Shown here: positions 36,801-45,068 of the stretch, in pieces
How the letters are laid out: every line of letters begins with the position of its first letter
Position numbering within the stretch: position 1 is the stretch's first letter
Made by a program: the position numbers and the translations under genes
NCBI RefSeq assembly: GCF_023016525.1
Contig: NZ_JALKCG010000007.1
Span: 164,124 to 228,123, forward strand
Length of the DNA: 64,000 bases
Direction of reading: 5' to 3'
From: Ancylobacter koreensis
GTDB lineage: Bacteria; Pseudomonadota; Alphaproteobacteria; Rhizobiales; Xanthobacteraceae
The notes under the pieces: model-generated
What the model was told of the DNA's origin: nothing
Seen by the model: only the letters and a program-made list of their open reading frames with translations
Databases searched by the model: none

Positions 36801-37715
36801 GGCCGAGGCCTTGCCGATGGCATGGATCGCCTGCTCGTAATCGGCGAAATAGCGCTGCGCGTCGGCCTCGGTGGTGGCCGCCTCGCCCAGCATGTCGAAG
36901 GAGTAGCGAAAGCCCTTTGCCTCCATGCGGCGCGAATTGGCCAGCGCCTCGGAGATGGTCTGGCCGGTGACGAACTGTTCGCCCATCATCCGCATGGCGA
37001 CGTCGACGCCCTTGCGGATCAGCGGCTCGCCGCCGCGCCCGATGAGCCGCGTGAGCGCGCCGGAAAGGCCGGCCTCGCTGGAGGTGGAGGTGAGCTTGCC
37101 GGTGAGCACGAGGCCCCAGGTGGCGGCGTTGACGAAGAGCGAGGGGCTCTGGCCGACATGGGCGTGCCAGTCGCCATGGCCGATCTTGTCGCGGATCAGC
37201 GCGTCGCGGGTGGCGCGGTCGGGAATGCGCAGCAGCGCCTCGGCGAGGCACATCAGGGCCACGCCCTCCTGACTGGAGAGCGAATATTCGTGGATCAGCC
37301 CCTCAACCGGACCCTTCTGGCCCTTCTCGCGCAGCGCCTCGACGAGCGCGCGGGCGCGGGACTTCGCCGCCTCGGCCTTCGCCGGCGGCAGCGTCGCCGG
37401 GCCGAGAAGGACCGGGACGGCCTCGGTTTCCGGCACGCGATAGGCATTGGTGATGCGGGCGCGCAGCACGCTCTGCGGCTGGACGCCGCGCGCGAAGGGC
37501 AGGAACGGGCTCTCTGCCGCGCCAGCGTCGCCGGAAGTCGCCGCCGCCTCGTCCGGGGGCAATATCGCCGCGAGGCCGAGTTCCGTGCGCTCGACGGCGA
37601 CGGTGAGTGCCTGCTTGACGAGGGCGTGCACGGTGCAACCCTCGCGCTCGGCAGCGGCCTTGAGGCGCGCGCGCAGCGCCTCGTCGATCTTCACGCCGAT
37701 TGTGGTCGCGGTCAT
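33885..37715 (-). CDS. putA: Bifunctional proline dehydrogenase / L-glutamate gamma-semialdehyde dehydrogenase
   Basis: A 1276-residue trifunctional flavoenzyme. Residues 1-45 form a ribbon-helix-helix (TIGVKIDEALRARLKAAAEREGCTVHALVKQAL), which makes PutA its own repressor. The proline dehydrogenase barrel follows (ISIKLSALHPRYSRAQ, MVRLVKGAYWDSEIKRAQ). The aldehyde dehydrogenase has VCISPWNFPLAIFTGQ, AETGGQNAMIVDSS and nucleophile Cys898 in SAGQRCSALRIL. A C-terminal ALDH-like domain completes the long PutA form with a substrate tunnel. It oxidises proline to glutamate. GTGYAACC repeats upstream are candidate operators. Confidence 0.98.
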   Translation of the reverse strand: MTATTIGVKIDEALRARLKAAAEREGCTVHALVKQALTVAVERTELGLAAILPPDEAAATSGDAGAAESPFLPFARGVQPQSVLRARITNAYRVPETEAVPVLLGPATLPPAKAEAAKSRARALVEALREKGQKGPVEGLIHEYSLSSQEGVALMCLAEALLRIPDRATRDALIRDKIGHGDWHAHVGQSPSLFVNAATWGLVLTGKLTSTSSEAGLSGALTRLIGRGGEPLIRKGVDVAMRMMGEQFVTGQTISEALANSRRMEAKGFRYSFDMLGEAATTEADAQRYFADYEQAIHAIGKASAGRGIYEGPGISIKLSALHPRYSRAQYSRVINELLPRIVTLAKLARHYDIGLNIDAEEADRLEISLDLLESLCFEESLSGWNGIGFVVQAYQRRCPYVIDYLVDLARRSGHRLMVRLVKGAYWDSEIKRAQVDGLEDFPVYTRKVHTDVSYLACARKLLAAPDAVFPQFATHNAQTLSTVMEMAGANYYAGQYEFQCLHGMGEPLYEEVVGREKLGRPCRIYAPVGTHETLLAYLVRRLLENGANSSFVNRIADPEVPVDELVESPVDAALRIEPLGAPHPRIAAPADLFGAERRNSAGLDLSNEQRLASLAAALLASSAAPLHATPLLGDGPAPGIARPVSNPADRRDIVGTVEEATPETVARAMEIAQASAPIWQSTPPAERAACLFRAAELMEARLPQLLGIIVREAGKSFPNAIGEVREAVDFLRYYGAQVRDGFSNDSHRPLGPVVCISPWNFPLAIFTGQVAAALAAGNAVLAKPAEETPLIAFTAVNLLREAGVPAGAVQLVPGAGDVGAALVGDTRTRGVMFTGSTEVARLIQRQLAGRLNPDGSVIPLIAETGGQNAMIVDSSALAEQVVADVLSSAFDSAGQRCSALRILCLQEDVADRMLEMLRGALKELAVGNPVHLSTDIGPVITAEAKAGIDAHVERLRKAGRRVEQLALGEDARHGTFVSPTLIEIDDIAEMKREVFGPVLHVVRYRRDDLDALIDAINATGYGLTFGLHTRIDETIAHVGWRIEVGNVYVNRNVIGAVVGVQPFGGHGLSGTGPKAGGPLYLGRLLATRPAGTLPAAGIPEEARLWVDFQSDPDTRDLAGRAVDASPYGHRVELAGPVGERNLYALSPRGTVLCLAATEKGLAVQIASALATGNRVLLEGSFLPALPEAVKARIGMVDSLAGAAFDAVLFEGDGDALRQLNETIAGRDGPIVLVHGLAPDALARGELYPLDLLMLERSVSTNTAAAGGNASLMTIG

Positions 37716-37750
37716 GAGGCGAGGCTCCCGGGAGAGATGCGGACAACAAA

Positions 37751-37800
37751 GTGTAACCGTTAATCCCTAGAGGTGCAACCCGATGAAGCCGGTGTAACCC
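37751..37800 (-). promoter_or_regulatory. Candidate PutA autoregulatory operators
   Basis: Three copies of GTGYAACC lie at 37751, 37773 and 37792, about two helical turns apart, 36-85 bases upstream of putA. The middle copy reads GTTGCA on the other strand, the core bound by the E. coli PutA ribbon-helix-helix domain; the others read GTTACA. A further GGTGCAACC lies inside the putA coding region at 37632. Occupancy by PutA without proline would give repression. Confidence 0.6.
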
Positions 37801-37902
37801 GCCTCGACGGCGGTGGGCTCGCGGGCCGCCGCCCGTGTCGTACGATCCGGTCACATCGAGGATACTCCTTGCGGCGCGCCCGGGCATACCTACGTGCAGG
37901 CA

Positions 37903-38931
37903 ATGACCCGTCTCTCCCGCGTTCCCCTCTCCGTGCTCGACCTGTCCTTCGTCGCCTCGAACGGCACGGGGCCGCAGGCGCTGCGCGACACGATCGAACT
38001 CGCCCGCCACGTCGATGCGCTCGGCTATGAGCGTATCTGGGTGGCCGAGCATCACAATCTCCCCTCGGTGGCCTCCGGGGCGCCGGACATCATGGCCGGC
38101 CAGATCCTCGCCGCGACCGGGCGCATCCGCGCCGGCTCGGGCGGAGTGATGCTGCCCAACCATTCGCCGCTGATGGTGGCGGAGCGCTTCAAGGTGCTGG
38201 AAGGCCTCTATCCCGGTCGCGTCGATCTCGGGCTCGGCCGGGCGCCGGGTACCGACCATCTCACCTCGCACGCGCTGCGCCGCCGGCAGGACCTCGACCC
38301 CGGCGACGACTTTCTCGACCGGCTGCGCGAGCTGATGGCGTGGGACACTGGCCAGTGGCCGGCGGACCATCCCTACCGCAACATCAAGGTGATGCCGGTT
38401 GATGTGAAGCTGCCGCCGCTCTGGCTGCTCGGCTCGTCCGGCTACAGCGCGCGGCTCTCGGCGCAGATCGGCGTCGGCTTCGCCTATGCCCACCATTTCG
38501 CCCAGCACGATGTGCTTGACGCGATGCTGAGCTACCGTGCCGCCTTCCAGCCCTCGGACCGGCTGGCCCAGCCGCATGCCATCCTTGCGCTGGCGGTGGT
38601 CTGCGCGCCGACCGACGACGAGGCCGAATGGCTGGCGGGCAGCGTCGACCTCGCCCATCTGCGGCGCGCGCGCGGCGGGCACGATCCGATCCCCACGCCC
38701 GAGGAGGCGGCGGCCTATCCCTATAGCGAGGCCGACCGGGTGTTCATCCGCCGCAACCGCGAAAAGGTGCTGGTCGGCGGGCCGGAGAAGGTGGCGGAGG
38801 GGCTGGAGCGCTTCCTCGACACGACGCTGGCGGACGAGCTGATGATCGCCACCGCGATTCCCGACCTCGCGGCGCGCAAGCGCTCCTTCGAGCTGGTGAA
38901 GGCGCTTCAGGCGGCGCCGGTGGAGGCGTGA
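37903..38931 (+). CDS. LLM class flavin-dependent oxidoreductase (luciferase-like)
   Basis: A 342-residue (alpha/beta)8 flavoprotein. The start MTRLSRVPLSVLDLSFVA at 37903 matches the MsnO8/YhbW group of single-subunit luciferase-like monooxygenases. RIWVAEHHNLPSVASGAPDIMAGQILAATGRIRAGSGGVMLPNHSPL and GRVDLGLGRAPGTD are the flavin-site blocks. The N-terminal open frame to 37813 lacks homologous residues and overlaps the putA control region. The substrate is unknown. It is divergent from putA. Confidence 0.9.
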   Translation: MTRLSRVPLSVLDLSFVASNGTGPQALRDTIELARHVDALGYERIWVAEHHNLPSVASGAPDIMAGQILAATGRIRAGSGGVMLPNHSPLMVAERFKVLEGLYPGRVDLGLGRAPGTDHLTSHALRRRQDLDPGDDFLDRLRELMAWDTGQWPADHPYRNIKVMPVDVKLPPLWLLGSSGYSARLSAQIGVGFAYAHHFAQHDVLDAMLSYRAAFQPSDRLAQPHAILALAVVCAPTDDEAEWLAGSVDLAHLRRARGGHDPIPTPEEAAAYPYSEADRVFIRRNREKVLVGGPEKVAEGLERFLDTTLADELMIATAIPDLAARKRSFELVKALQAAPVEA

Positions 38932-38950
38932 TCGCCTCTCAGTGAAGCGG

Positions 38951-39039
38951 CGTCATCCCGGACGGCCGTCAGGCCGAGCCGGGATGGCGGGCCGAACGGG
39001 GAGCGATCCCGGCTCTCGCCGTGCTCGGCCAGAATGACG
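38951..39039. repeat. REP-type palindromic element (copy 2)
   Basis: An 89-base element with CGTCATCCCGG at one end and a decayed AATGACG at the other, plus internal GAGCCGGGAT and GATCCCGGCTC pairing. It lies between convergent LLM oxidoreductase and DMT transporter genes and may act as their common transcript end. Confidence 0.85.
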
Positions 39040-39051
39040 TCCAGGAGAGGG

Positions 39052-39981
39052 TCATGCCTTCCCCCGCGCCGGCCGCGTCACCAGCCAGATGCCGAGCGTG
39101 ATCGGCACGATGCCGAGAATGTCGAGTGGCGGCACCGCTTCGCCGAGCAGCAGCCAGCCGAAGAACAGGCCGAGCGGCGGCATGAGGAAATGCAGGCTCG
39201 ACGCCGCCGTCGCCGTGGTGCGGGTGAGCAGGTAGAACCACAGGCCGAAGCCGCCGATCGACACGCCGACGACAAGGAAGGCGAGGCCGCCGAGGAGCTG
39301 GGCGGTGAAACGCACATCGCCCGGGTTTTCGAAGGCGAGGGCGACCGGGATGAGGACGATGCCGCCGGCGAGGCACTGGATCGCGGTGCCGGTCCACACG
39401 CCGCCGCGCGGCGCGAAATATTTGAAGCCGAGCGTGCCGGCCGCCAGCGCCGCGACGCCGCCGGCGATGAGCAGCGTACCCTCAAGGCTTTCATGCGCGC
39501 CGGCGAGGCGCGAGCGCAGTACGATCACCACCCCGATCAGGCCAAGCCCGATGCCCGCCGCCTTGCGCAGGCTCATCCGCTCGCCGAGCAGGGGGCCGGC
39601 GCCGAGCGCCACCAGCAGCGGCAGGCAACTGGTGAGCACCGCCGTGTAGGCGGAGGAGGTGAAGGTGAGCGCAGTCCAGTTGAAGCCGAGATAGACCGCG
39701 TTGTTGAGGATGCCGATCATGATCAGCACCGCGAGGTCGCGCCGGCGCAGCACCGGGCGTCCGTCGATCAGCCGCGCCAGACCCAGCATGAGCGTGCCGG
39801 CGATGAGCAGCCGCACGCAGAGCAGCGTCAGCGGCGGGCAATCGGCCAGCGCCAGCTTGGCGCCGGCGAAGGCCGACGACCACAGGATGCAGAACAGCGC
39901 CACCAGCAGTGGCAGCGGCAGGCGCATAAGTGTGTGTGGCGCGGCGGCGTGGCACGCGCCGGCGCTCGATGCGAGGGGCAT
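39052..39981 (-). CDS. DMT superfamily (EamA) transporter
   Basis: A 309-residue protein with ten hydrophobic segments in two EamA repeats: LPLLVALFCILWSSAFAGAKLAL at the start and LGFKYFAPRGGVWTGTAIQCLAGG in the second half. The motif SSLHFLMPPLGLFFGWLLLGEAVPP near the C-terminus is typical. GGAG lies seven bases before ATG 39981; another ATG at 39927 directly precedes the first helix. The substrate is unknown. It is not closely similar to the DMT protein at 916. Confidence 0.85.
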   Translation of the reverse strand: MPLASSAGACHAAAPHTLMRLPLPLLVALFCILWSSAFAGAKLALADCPPLTLLCVRLLIAGTLMLGLARLIDGRPVLRRRDLAVLIMIGILNNAVYLGFNWTALTFTSSAYTAVLTSCLPLLVALGAGPLLGERMSLRKAAGIGLGLIGVVIVLRSRLAGAHESLEGTLLIAGGVAALAAGTLGFKYFAPRGGVWTGTAIQCLAGGIVLIPVALAFENPGDVRFTAQLLGGLAFLVVGVSIGGFGLWFYLLTRTTATAASSLHFLMPPLGLFFGWLLLGEAVPPLDILGIVPITLGIWLVTRPARGKA

Positions 39982-40092
39982 CGGTCATCTCCATCGGTTG
40001 ATGGCGTGCAACCTAGGCGAAGTGTGATGGATCGGAAAACGAGATGTTTTCATGGAGTGCATGAGAAAATCCGATCCAGACAGTCGGCCGGT

Positions 40093-41265
40093 TCAGGGCC
40101 GCCAGCCATAGATCCAGCGATAGCGCTCCAGAACTGCCTCGCCGGAGCGGGCGCGCATGACGAGATCGCGCGCCATCCGGGCCGGGCCGGCCAGGTGATA
40201 GATCCGGTCCATGCCGCGCGCGGCGCGCTGCACGCGAGCGGTGCGCGGGCGGCGCAGCGCTTCGTAGCGGCGCAGCGCGGCGGGAATGTCGGCCTCGCCG
40301 GAGAGTGCGTCCGCCAGCACCACGGCATCCTCGATGGCCTGCGCGGCGCCCTGCGCGAGGAAGGGCGGCATGGCGTGGGCGGCGTCGCCCAGCAGCGTCA
40401 CCGGGCCGTCGCCCCATTCAGGCAGGGGATCGAGATCGAACAGCGCCCAGCGCAGCCAGCGGTCCGGCGCGGCGAGCAGGGCGTGCGCGTCGCGGCTCCA
40501 GCCGCGATAATGGGTGAGCAGGTCGCCCGGCAGGCCCTCCTCGCTCCAGCCATGCACCTCGCGCTCGTCCGGCGTCACCGCGACGAGGTTGATCGCCTCG
40601 CCGGCCTGCACCGGATAGGAGACCAGATGCGCGCCGGGGCCGAGCCACAGCCGCGTCACCGGCTCGGCGAGAGGTGCGGGCAATGCGTCCGCCCGCACGG
40701 TCGCCCGCCAGGCGGCGCGGTGGCGGAAGGAGGGGCGTACCTCGGGATGCAAGGCGAGGCGCACCGCCGAGCGCAGCCCGTCGGCGCCGATCAGCGCCTG
40801 CGCTCGCAGGGGCTCCTCAATGCCGGCGAGGTGCAGGGCAATGCCTTCCGGCACGGTCTCGAAGCGGGTGAGCGCGTGGCCGAGGGTGAGCGAGATCGCC
40901 GGCGTCGCGCGCACGGCGGCGAGCAGGGCGGCCTGAAGATCGGCGCGGTGGATGACGATGAAGGGACCGCCGAAGGCGGCCTCGGCGGGGTCGCCCATGG
41001 GTGCGCCGGTGAGGCGGGTGCCGCGCCGGCCGTCCATCACCTCGAAGCCGCGCGGCACGACGGCGCGCTCCGCGACGCGCTCATAGATTCCGAGGGATTT
41101 GAGGCAGCGTGTGGCGTTGGCGGCGAGCTGGACGCCGGCGCCGGCCTCCTCCAGCACGCGAGCGCGCTCGACGAGCGCGACCTCGAAGCCGGCGCGCGCC
41201 AGCGCCAGCGCGGCGGTGAGCCCGCCTATACCGGCTCCCGCTATGGCGATGCGGCGCGCGGCCAC
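40093..41265 (-). CDS. FAD-dependent monooxygenase (salicylate/hydroxybenzoate hydroxylase type)
   Basis: A 390-residue group A flavoprotein hydroxylase. The FAD-binding Rossmann motif is AGAGIGG near the N-terminus, GADGLRS near residue 155 contains the DG motif, and the GD motif is LLGDAAHAMPPFLAQGAAQAIEDA near 280-303. The GTG start at 41265 (MAARRIAIAGAGIGG) is used; no ATG gives a better fit. It lies 14 bases after the small zinc-finger gene. An aromatic acid or quinone precursor is the likely substrate. Confidence 0.88.
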   Translation of the reverse strand: MAARRIAIAGAGIGGLTAALALARAGFEVALVERARVLEEAGAGVQLAANATRCLKSLGIYERVAERAVVPRGFEVMDGRRGTRLTGAPMGDPAEAAFGGPFIVIHRADLQAALLAAVRATPAISLTLGHALTRFETVPEGIALHLAGIEEPLRAQALIGADGLRSAVRLALHPEVRPSFRHRAAWRATVRADALPAPLAEPVTRLWLGPGAHLVSYPVQAGEAINLVAVTPDEREVHGWSEEGLPGDLLTHYRGWSRDAHALLAAPDRWLRWALFDLDPLPEWGDGPVTLLGDAAHAMPPFLAQGAAQAIEDAVVLADALSGEADIPAALRRYEALRRPRTARVQRAARGMDRIYHLAGPARMARDLVMRARSGEAVLERYRWIYGWRP

Positions 41266-41279
41266 CGGAAAGCGGCCGG

Positions 41280-41528
41280 TCAGGCGGCGGCCGGCGTCTC
41301 GTAGAGGCTGCCCGGAGGGTTCGATTCGGTGCCGTGCAGGTGCCCGTCGAACTTGTAGAGCGTCGAGCAATAGGGGCAGATGATCTCGTCGTCCGAGCCC
41401 ATGTCGAGGAAGACATGCGGGTGGTCGTAGGGCGGCAGCGCGCCGACGCACATGAATTCCCGGGCGCCGATGGAGATGCTCGGCACGCCCGCCGAATTGT
41501 GGAAGTGGGGAACGACGTGGCCCGCCAT
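41280..41528 (-). CDS. Zinc-finger domain protein (zf-CHCC type)
   Basis: An 82-residue protein, start MAGHVVPHFHNSAGVPSISIG. It contains FMCVGALPPYDHPHVFLDM and a downstream ICPYCSTLYKF, giving the Cys-His-Cys-Cys zinc site seen in NDUFS6-like proteins. In mitochondria that fold is an accessory of complex I; in alphaproteobacteria the stand-alone gene is conserved but little studied. It is followed after 14 bases by the FAD monooxygenase gene. Confidence 0.88.
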   Translation of the reverse strand: MAGHVVPHFHNSAGVPSISIGAREFMCVGALPPYDHPHVFLDMGSDDEIICPYCSTLYKFDGHLHGTESNPPGSLYETPAAA

Positions 41529-41752
41529 GATGTCCGCCTGTCCGCGCTTGCGTTGAAATCGGCGCGACCATAGCCGCTGGCGGCGGCGCGTCCAAGGGGG
41601 CGGGCGCCGCCGTGGGCGGGGCTGTGGGTCGCAGGCCGGGCGCTCGGCACGCGGAGCGAGGGCTTCCGCTGCGTCGCGAACCCCATCGCTTCGCCACAAT
41701 GAAAGCCTAGGAGATACGCCTGACGCGTCCGCTCGCCCCCTGCACGCCATCC

Positions 41753-42736
41753 ATGTACCGCTTCTTCGCCGCCGTCGGTTTCCTCTTCGCCTTTGCCGGC
41801 GTCGCCCACTGGGTCGTGCCGGCGGGGCGGCAGGCCTATGCGCTGGTGGCCGCGCGCGACGATGCGGCACGCCTCGCCGACCTGCAGCTTGAGGGCGTGC
41901 TGACGCCGCAGCGCGCCGCGAGCGAGATCGACGCCGCTCTGGCGCAGGACGATGGCGAACTGGCGGCGAGCTTCGTTGAACTCGCAGAGGCGCGCGGCAT
42001 CGAGGTCTCGCCCGAGCAGCAGGCGCGCATCGCCCTCGCCAACGCGCCGGGTGCCCGCTTCGCACGCGGCGCGGGCCGCTTCGGGCAGGGCTTCCTCACC
42101 GGCGAGGGCGAGGACCTCGCGGGTCTCGCGGGCGCCACCGCAAGCGACCTCACCGTCTGGGGCGACGTGCGCGACCTCGGCCGCGAGGCGATTCACTGGG
42201 CAAAGGGAGAGCCGGTCGACCGGCTGATGGTCGATCTCGCCGGCGCCGGCATCGCGGTGACGGGGGCGACCTATGCCGCCTTCGGCGCGCCGCTGACGCT
42301 GCGGGCGGGGCTTTCCGTGCTCAAGGGCGCGCGGCGTGCCGGCGCCATGGGCGGGCGCTTCGCGGGAAATCTGGCGACTGCGCTGCGCGGCGGGCGCAAG
42401 GCGGAAGTCGCGACCCTCGTCGCCGATCTCGGCGCGGCGGGCTCAAAGGCCGGCACGCGCGCCACCTTCGCGGGGCTGCGCCATGTCGACGACGCGGCGG
42501 GCGCGGCGCGGCTGCGCGGGCTCGCCGAGGCCAAGGGCGGCCAGACGCTCGCCATCGTGAAGACGCTGGGGCGCGGGGCGCTGTTCGTCACCGAGGCGAT
42601 GGCCAGGCTTGCCTTCTGGGTTCTCGCCGCGGCTGCCAACCTCGTCGGACTGGTGGCGTCCTTCAACTCCACCGTAGTGGCGATGCTGCGCCCGCTGTGG
42701 AAGAAGAAGCGCAGCCGGGCGCCGCTGCCCGCCTGA
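41753..42736 (+). CDS. Hypothetical membrane protein
   Basis: A 327-residue protein I do not recognise. It begins with a hydrophobic segment (FFAAVGFLFAFAGVAHWVV) that could be a signal anchor. An Ala-rich helical region follows (to about 125), then a hydrophobic patch near 162-185, and a long membrane segment near 282-308 before a basic tail (KKKRSRAPLPA). It is followed 15 bases later by a DUF4087 gene and probably forms an operon with it. No catalytic motif is visible. Confidence 0.75.
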   Translation: MYRFFAAVGFLFAFAGVAHWVVPAGRQAYALVAARDDAARLADLQLEGVLTPQRAASEIDAALAQDDGELAASFVELAEARGIEVSPEQQARIALANAPGARFARGAGRFGQGFLTGEGEDLAGLAGATASDLTVWGDVRDLGREAIHWAKGEPVDRLMVDLAGAGIAVTGATYAAFGAPLTLRAGLSVLKGARRAGAMGGRFAGNLATALRGGRKAEVATLVADLGAAGSKAGTRATFAGLRHVDDAAGAARLRGLAEAKGGQTLAIVKTLGRGALFVTEAMARLAFWVLAAAANLVGLVASFNSTVVAMLRPLWKKKRSRAPLPA

Positions 42737-42751
42737 CGCGAGGAGGCTCCC

Positions 42752-43105
42752 ATGCGTTCCCTTGTAGCCGCCGCCCTGCTGCTGCTCGCCATTCCGGCGG
42801 GCGCGGCGGAGAACCGCTGCGGCTGGCTGGTCAATCCCACGCCCGGCAACTGGTATCTCTCCGACCGCGACGGTGACTGGTGGATGCGCTCGCAGGGCGG
42901 CATGGAGGCGGTGGGCTTCGACAATTTGCCCGATTTCGACATGAAGCAGTATGTGAAGCTGCAGCCCAACGGCTACGGCTATGGCTGCGCCTGCGTCAGC
43001 GCCGACACCGACAAGGCCGAAGGCAACATCACGCGCATCTATTCCGGCAAGATTTTGCCGCTGTCGCGCTGCCGGAACGACAAGACGCTGAAGACGCCGG
43101 GTTAG
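42752..43105 (+). CDS. DUF4087 domain protein, secreted
   Basis: A 117-residue protein with signal peptide MRSLVAAALLLLAIPAGAA and the mature sequence ENRCGWLVNPTPGNWYLSDRDGDWWM, followed by NGYGYGCACVSADTD. The C-G-W and G-Y-G-C-A-C patterns are those of DUF4087. Four cysteines could form two disulfides. Small periplasmic protein of unknown role, next to the unknown membrane protein at 41753. Confidence 0.85.
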   Translation: MRSLVAAALLLLAIPAGAAENRCGWLVNPTPGNWYLSDRDGDWWMRSQGGMEAVGFDNLPDFDMKQYVKLQPNGYGYGCACVSADTDKAEGNITRIYSGKILPLSRCRNDKTLKTPG

Positions 43106-43189
43106 CGCGTGCATGGCCGCCATGAGGCGGTCCCGCTTGGCAGGGCGGGTCGACCTCTCTAGCGTGCGGCTCCTTCAAGGGAGCGTGCC

Positions 43190-43942
43190 ATGCCGACCTT
43201 CAGCCATGACGGTATCGAATTCGCCTATCTCGACGAGGGGCGGGGCGATCCCATCGTGCTGGTGCACGGCTTCGGCTCGACCAAGGAGATCAACTGGGTC
43301 GGGCCAGGCTGGGTCTCGACGCTGACGCGTGCCGGGCGGCGGGTGATCGCGCTCGACAATCGCGGCCATGGCGCCTCGGCCAAGCTCTACCAGTCCGAAC
43401 TCTACGATCCTTGGCTGATGGCGCGCGACGTGATCGCGCTGGCCGATCATCTCGAACTGAAGCGCTTCGATCTCATGGGCTACTCCATGGGCGGACGCAT
43501 CGGCACCTGCGCGGCGCTGCTGGCGCCGGAGCGGGTGCGCAACCTCATCCTCGGCGGCATCGGCATCCATCTGGTCGAGGGCGCCGGCCTGCCGATCACC
43601 ATCGCCGACGCGTTGCGGGCGCCTTCGCTCGACCATGTGACGGACCCCATGGGGCGGACCTTCCGCGCCTTCGCCGACCAGACGAAGAGCGACCGCGAGG
43701 CGCTGGCCGCCTGCATCGTCGGCTCGCGCCGCACGCTGACCCGTGAGGAGGTGGCGCGCATCGCGGTGCCGACGCTGATCGCGGTGGGCACGCGCGACCC
43801 CATTGCCGGGGCAGCGCGCCCGCTGGCGGCGCTGATCCCCGGCGCGCGGACGCTCGACATTCCCGACCGCGATCACATGGTGGCGGTGGGCGACAAGGTG
43901 TTCAAGGAAGCCGTTCTCGGCTTTCTCGCTGAGCCGCGCTGA
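43190..43942 (+). CDS. Alpha/beta fold hydrolase
   Basis: A 250-residue protein. The oxyanion-hole VHGFGSTKEINW and nucleophile elbow GYSMGGRIG (Ser99) are clear, with the Asp in AVGTRDPIAGAA and the His in IPDRDHMVAV. The start MPTFSHDGIEFAYLDEGRGDP at 43190 is preceded by AAGGGAG. Esterase or lactonase activity is likely; the substrate is unknown. Confidence 0.9.
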   Translation: MPTFSHDGIEFAYLDEGRGDPIVLVHGFGSTKEINWVGPGWVSTLTRAGRRVIALDNRGHGASAKLYQSELYDPWLMARDVIALADHLELKRFDLMGYSMGGRIGTCAALLAPERVRNLILGGIGIHLVEGAGLPITIADALRAPSLDHVTDPMGRTFRAFADQTKSDREALAACIVGSRRTLTREEVARIAVPTLIAVGTRDPIAGAARPLAALIPGARTLDIPDRDHMVAVGDKVFKEAVLGFLAEPR

Positions 43943-43985
43943 GAGGGCAGGGCAGGCGGCGGTAGCGTGTTGTTCCTTGCATTTC

Positions 43986-44074
43986 GATTCAAGAGCGCCC
44001 GAAAGCCGAGTCGTTTGAATCGCTTGCAGGCACTTGTTCGCGCATCGATTCCGGTCGTCTTCACAAACTGATTC
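43986..44074. promoter_or_regulatory. Cluster of four GANTC (CcrM) sites upstream of cysE
   Basis: GATTC/GAATC/GATTC/GATTC at 43986, 44017, 44047 and 44070 fall within 89 bases, spaced 31, 30 and 23. GANTC is methylated by CcrM in alphaproteobacteria and should be rare in such GC-rich DNA. The first two sites sit in an inverted repeat CGATTCAA...TTGAATCG. They could tie expression of the next gene to the cell cycle or to methylation state. Confidence 0.5.
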
Positions 44075-44219
44075 AGGAAATCGCCGGGCAACGCTGGGGG
44101 TGCGCTTCTATGCGCAAACGCAAGGTTCCCCGCGTAGGATCACCCTATCGGCTGTGCTAGGCTGCCACCAACTCGGGATATCCGCCGGCGCCCGCGCGCG
44201 ACCGGCGAAGGAAAAAACC

Positions 44220-45068
44220 ATGGCGCAGAATACGCTTCAGCGTGTCGAGTCGGCGCGCCCGCTCGACAAGGTCGATCCGGTCTGGTCGCGCATCCGCAGC
44301 GAGGCCGAGGATATCGTGGCCAAGGAGCCGGCGCTTGCCAGCTTCGTGTTCTCCACCGTTCTCTACCATCCTTCCCTCGAAGAAGCGGTCGGCCACCGCG
44401 TCGCCCAGCGGCTCGACCATGTGGATATGCCCAGCCACCTCATCCGGCAGGCGTTCCGCGAGGCGGTGACCGAGGACCCGGAGCTGGGCCTCGCCATCCG
44501 CGCCGACATTCTGGCCGTGTGCGACCGCGACCCGGCCACCGCGCGGGCGGTGGAGCCGCTTCTCTATTACAAGGGCTTCCACGCCATCCAGGCGCACCGC
44601 CTCGCGCACTGGCTGCTGAAGAGCGGGCGCAAGGATTTCGCGCTCTATCTCCAGAGCCGCGCCTCCGTGGTGTTCCAGGTCGACATCAACCCCGCCGCCC
44701 GCTTCGGGCGCGGCATCTTCTTCGACCACGCCACCGGCATCGTGGTGGGCGAGACGGCGGTGATCGAGGACAATGTGTCGATCCTGCAGGGCGTGACGCT
44801 CGGCGGCACCGGCAAGGAGCATGGCGACCGCCACCCGAAGATCCGCAGCGGCGTGCTGCTCGGGGCCGGCGCCAAGGTGCTGGGCAATATCGAGGTGGGC
44901 CGCTGCGCCCGCGTCGCAGCCGGCTCCGTGGTGCTCAAGGCGGTGCCGCCCGCCACCACCGTCGCCGGCGTGCCGGCCAAGGTGATCGGCCAGGCGGGCT
45001 GCGCGGAGCCCTCGCGCAGCATGGACCAGATGTTCGACGACCTGCCCTTCCTCGGCGAGGCCATCTGA
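44220..45068 (+). CDS. cysE: Serine O-acetyltransferase
   Basis: A 282-residue enzyme that makes O-acetylserine for cysteine synthesis. After an N-terminal helical domain, YYKGFHAIQAHRLAHWL leads into the left-handed beta helix, with the catalytic region FDHATGIVVGETAVIEDNVSILQGVTLGGTGKEHGDRHPKI and hexapeptide repeats to about residue 250. ATG 44220 follows AAGGA; the open frame further up is the leader region. The C-terminal tail ends FLGEAI rather than the usual Ile that binds cysteine synthase, though it does end in Ile. Confidence 0.97.
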   Translation: MAQNTLQRVESARPLDKVDPVWSRIRSEAEDIVAKEPALASFVFSTVLYHPSLEEAVGHRVAQRLDHVDMPSHLIRQAFREAVTEDPELGLAIRADILAVCDRDPATARAVEPLLYYKGFHAIQAHRLAHWLLKSGRKDFALYLQSRASVVFQVDINPAARFGRGIFFDHATGIVVGETAVIEDNVSILQGVTLGGTGKEHGDRHPKIRSGVLLGAGAKVLGNIEVGRCARVAAGSVVLKAVPPATTVAGVPAKVIGQAGCAEPSRSMDQMFDDLPFLGEAI

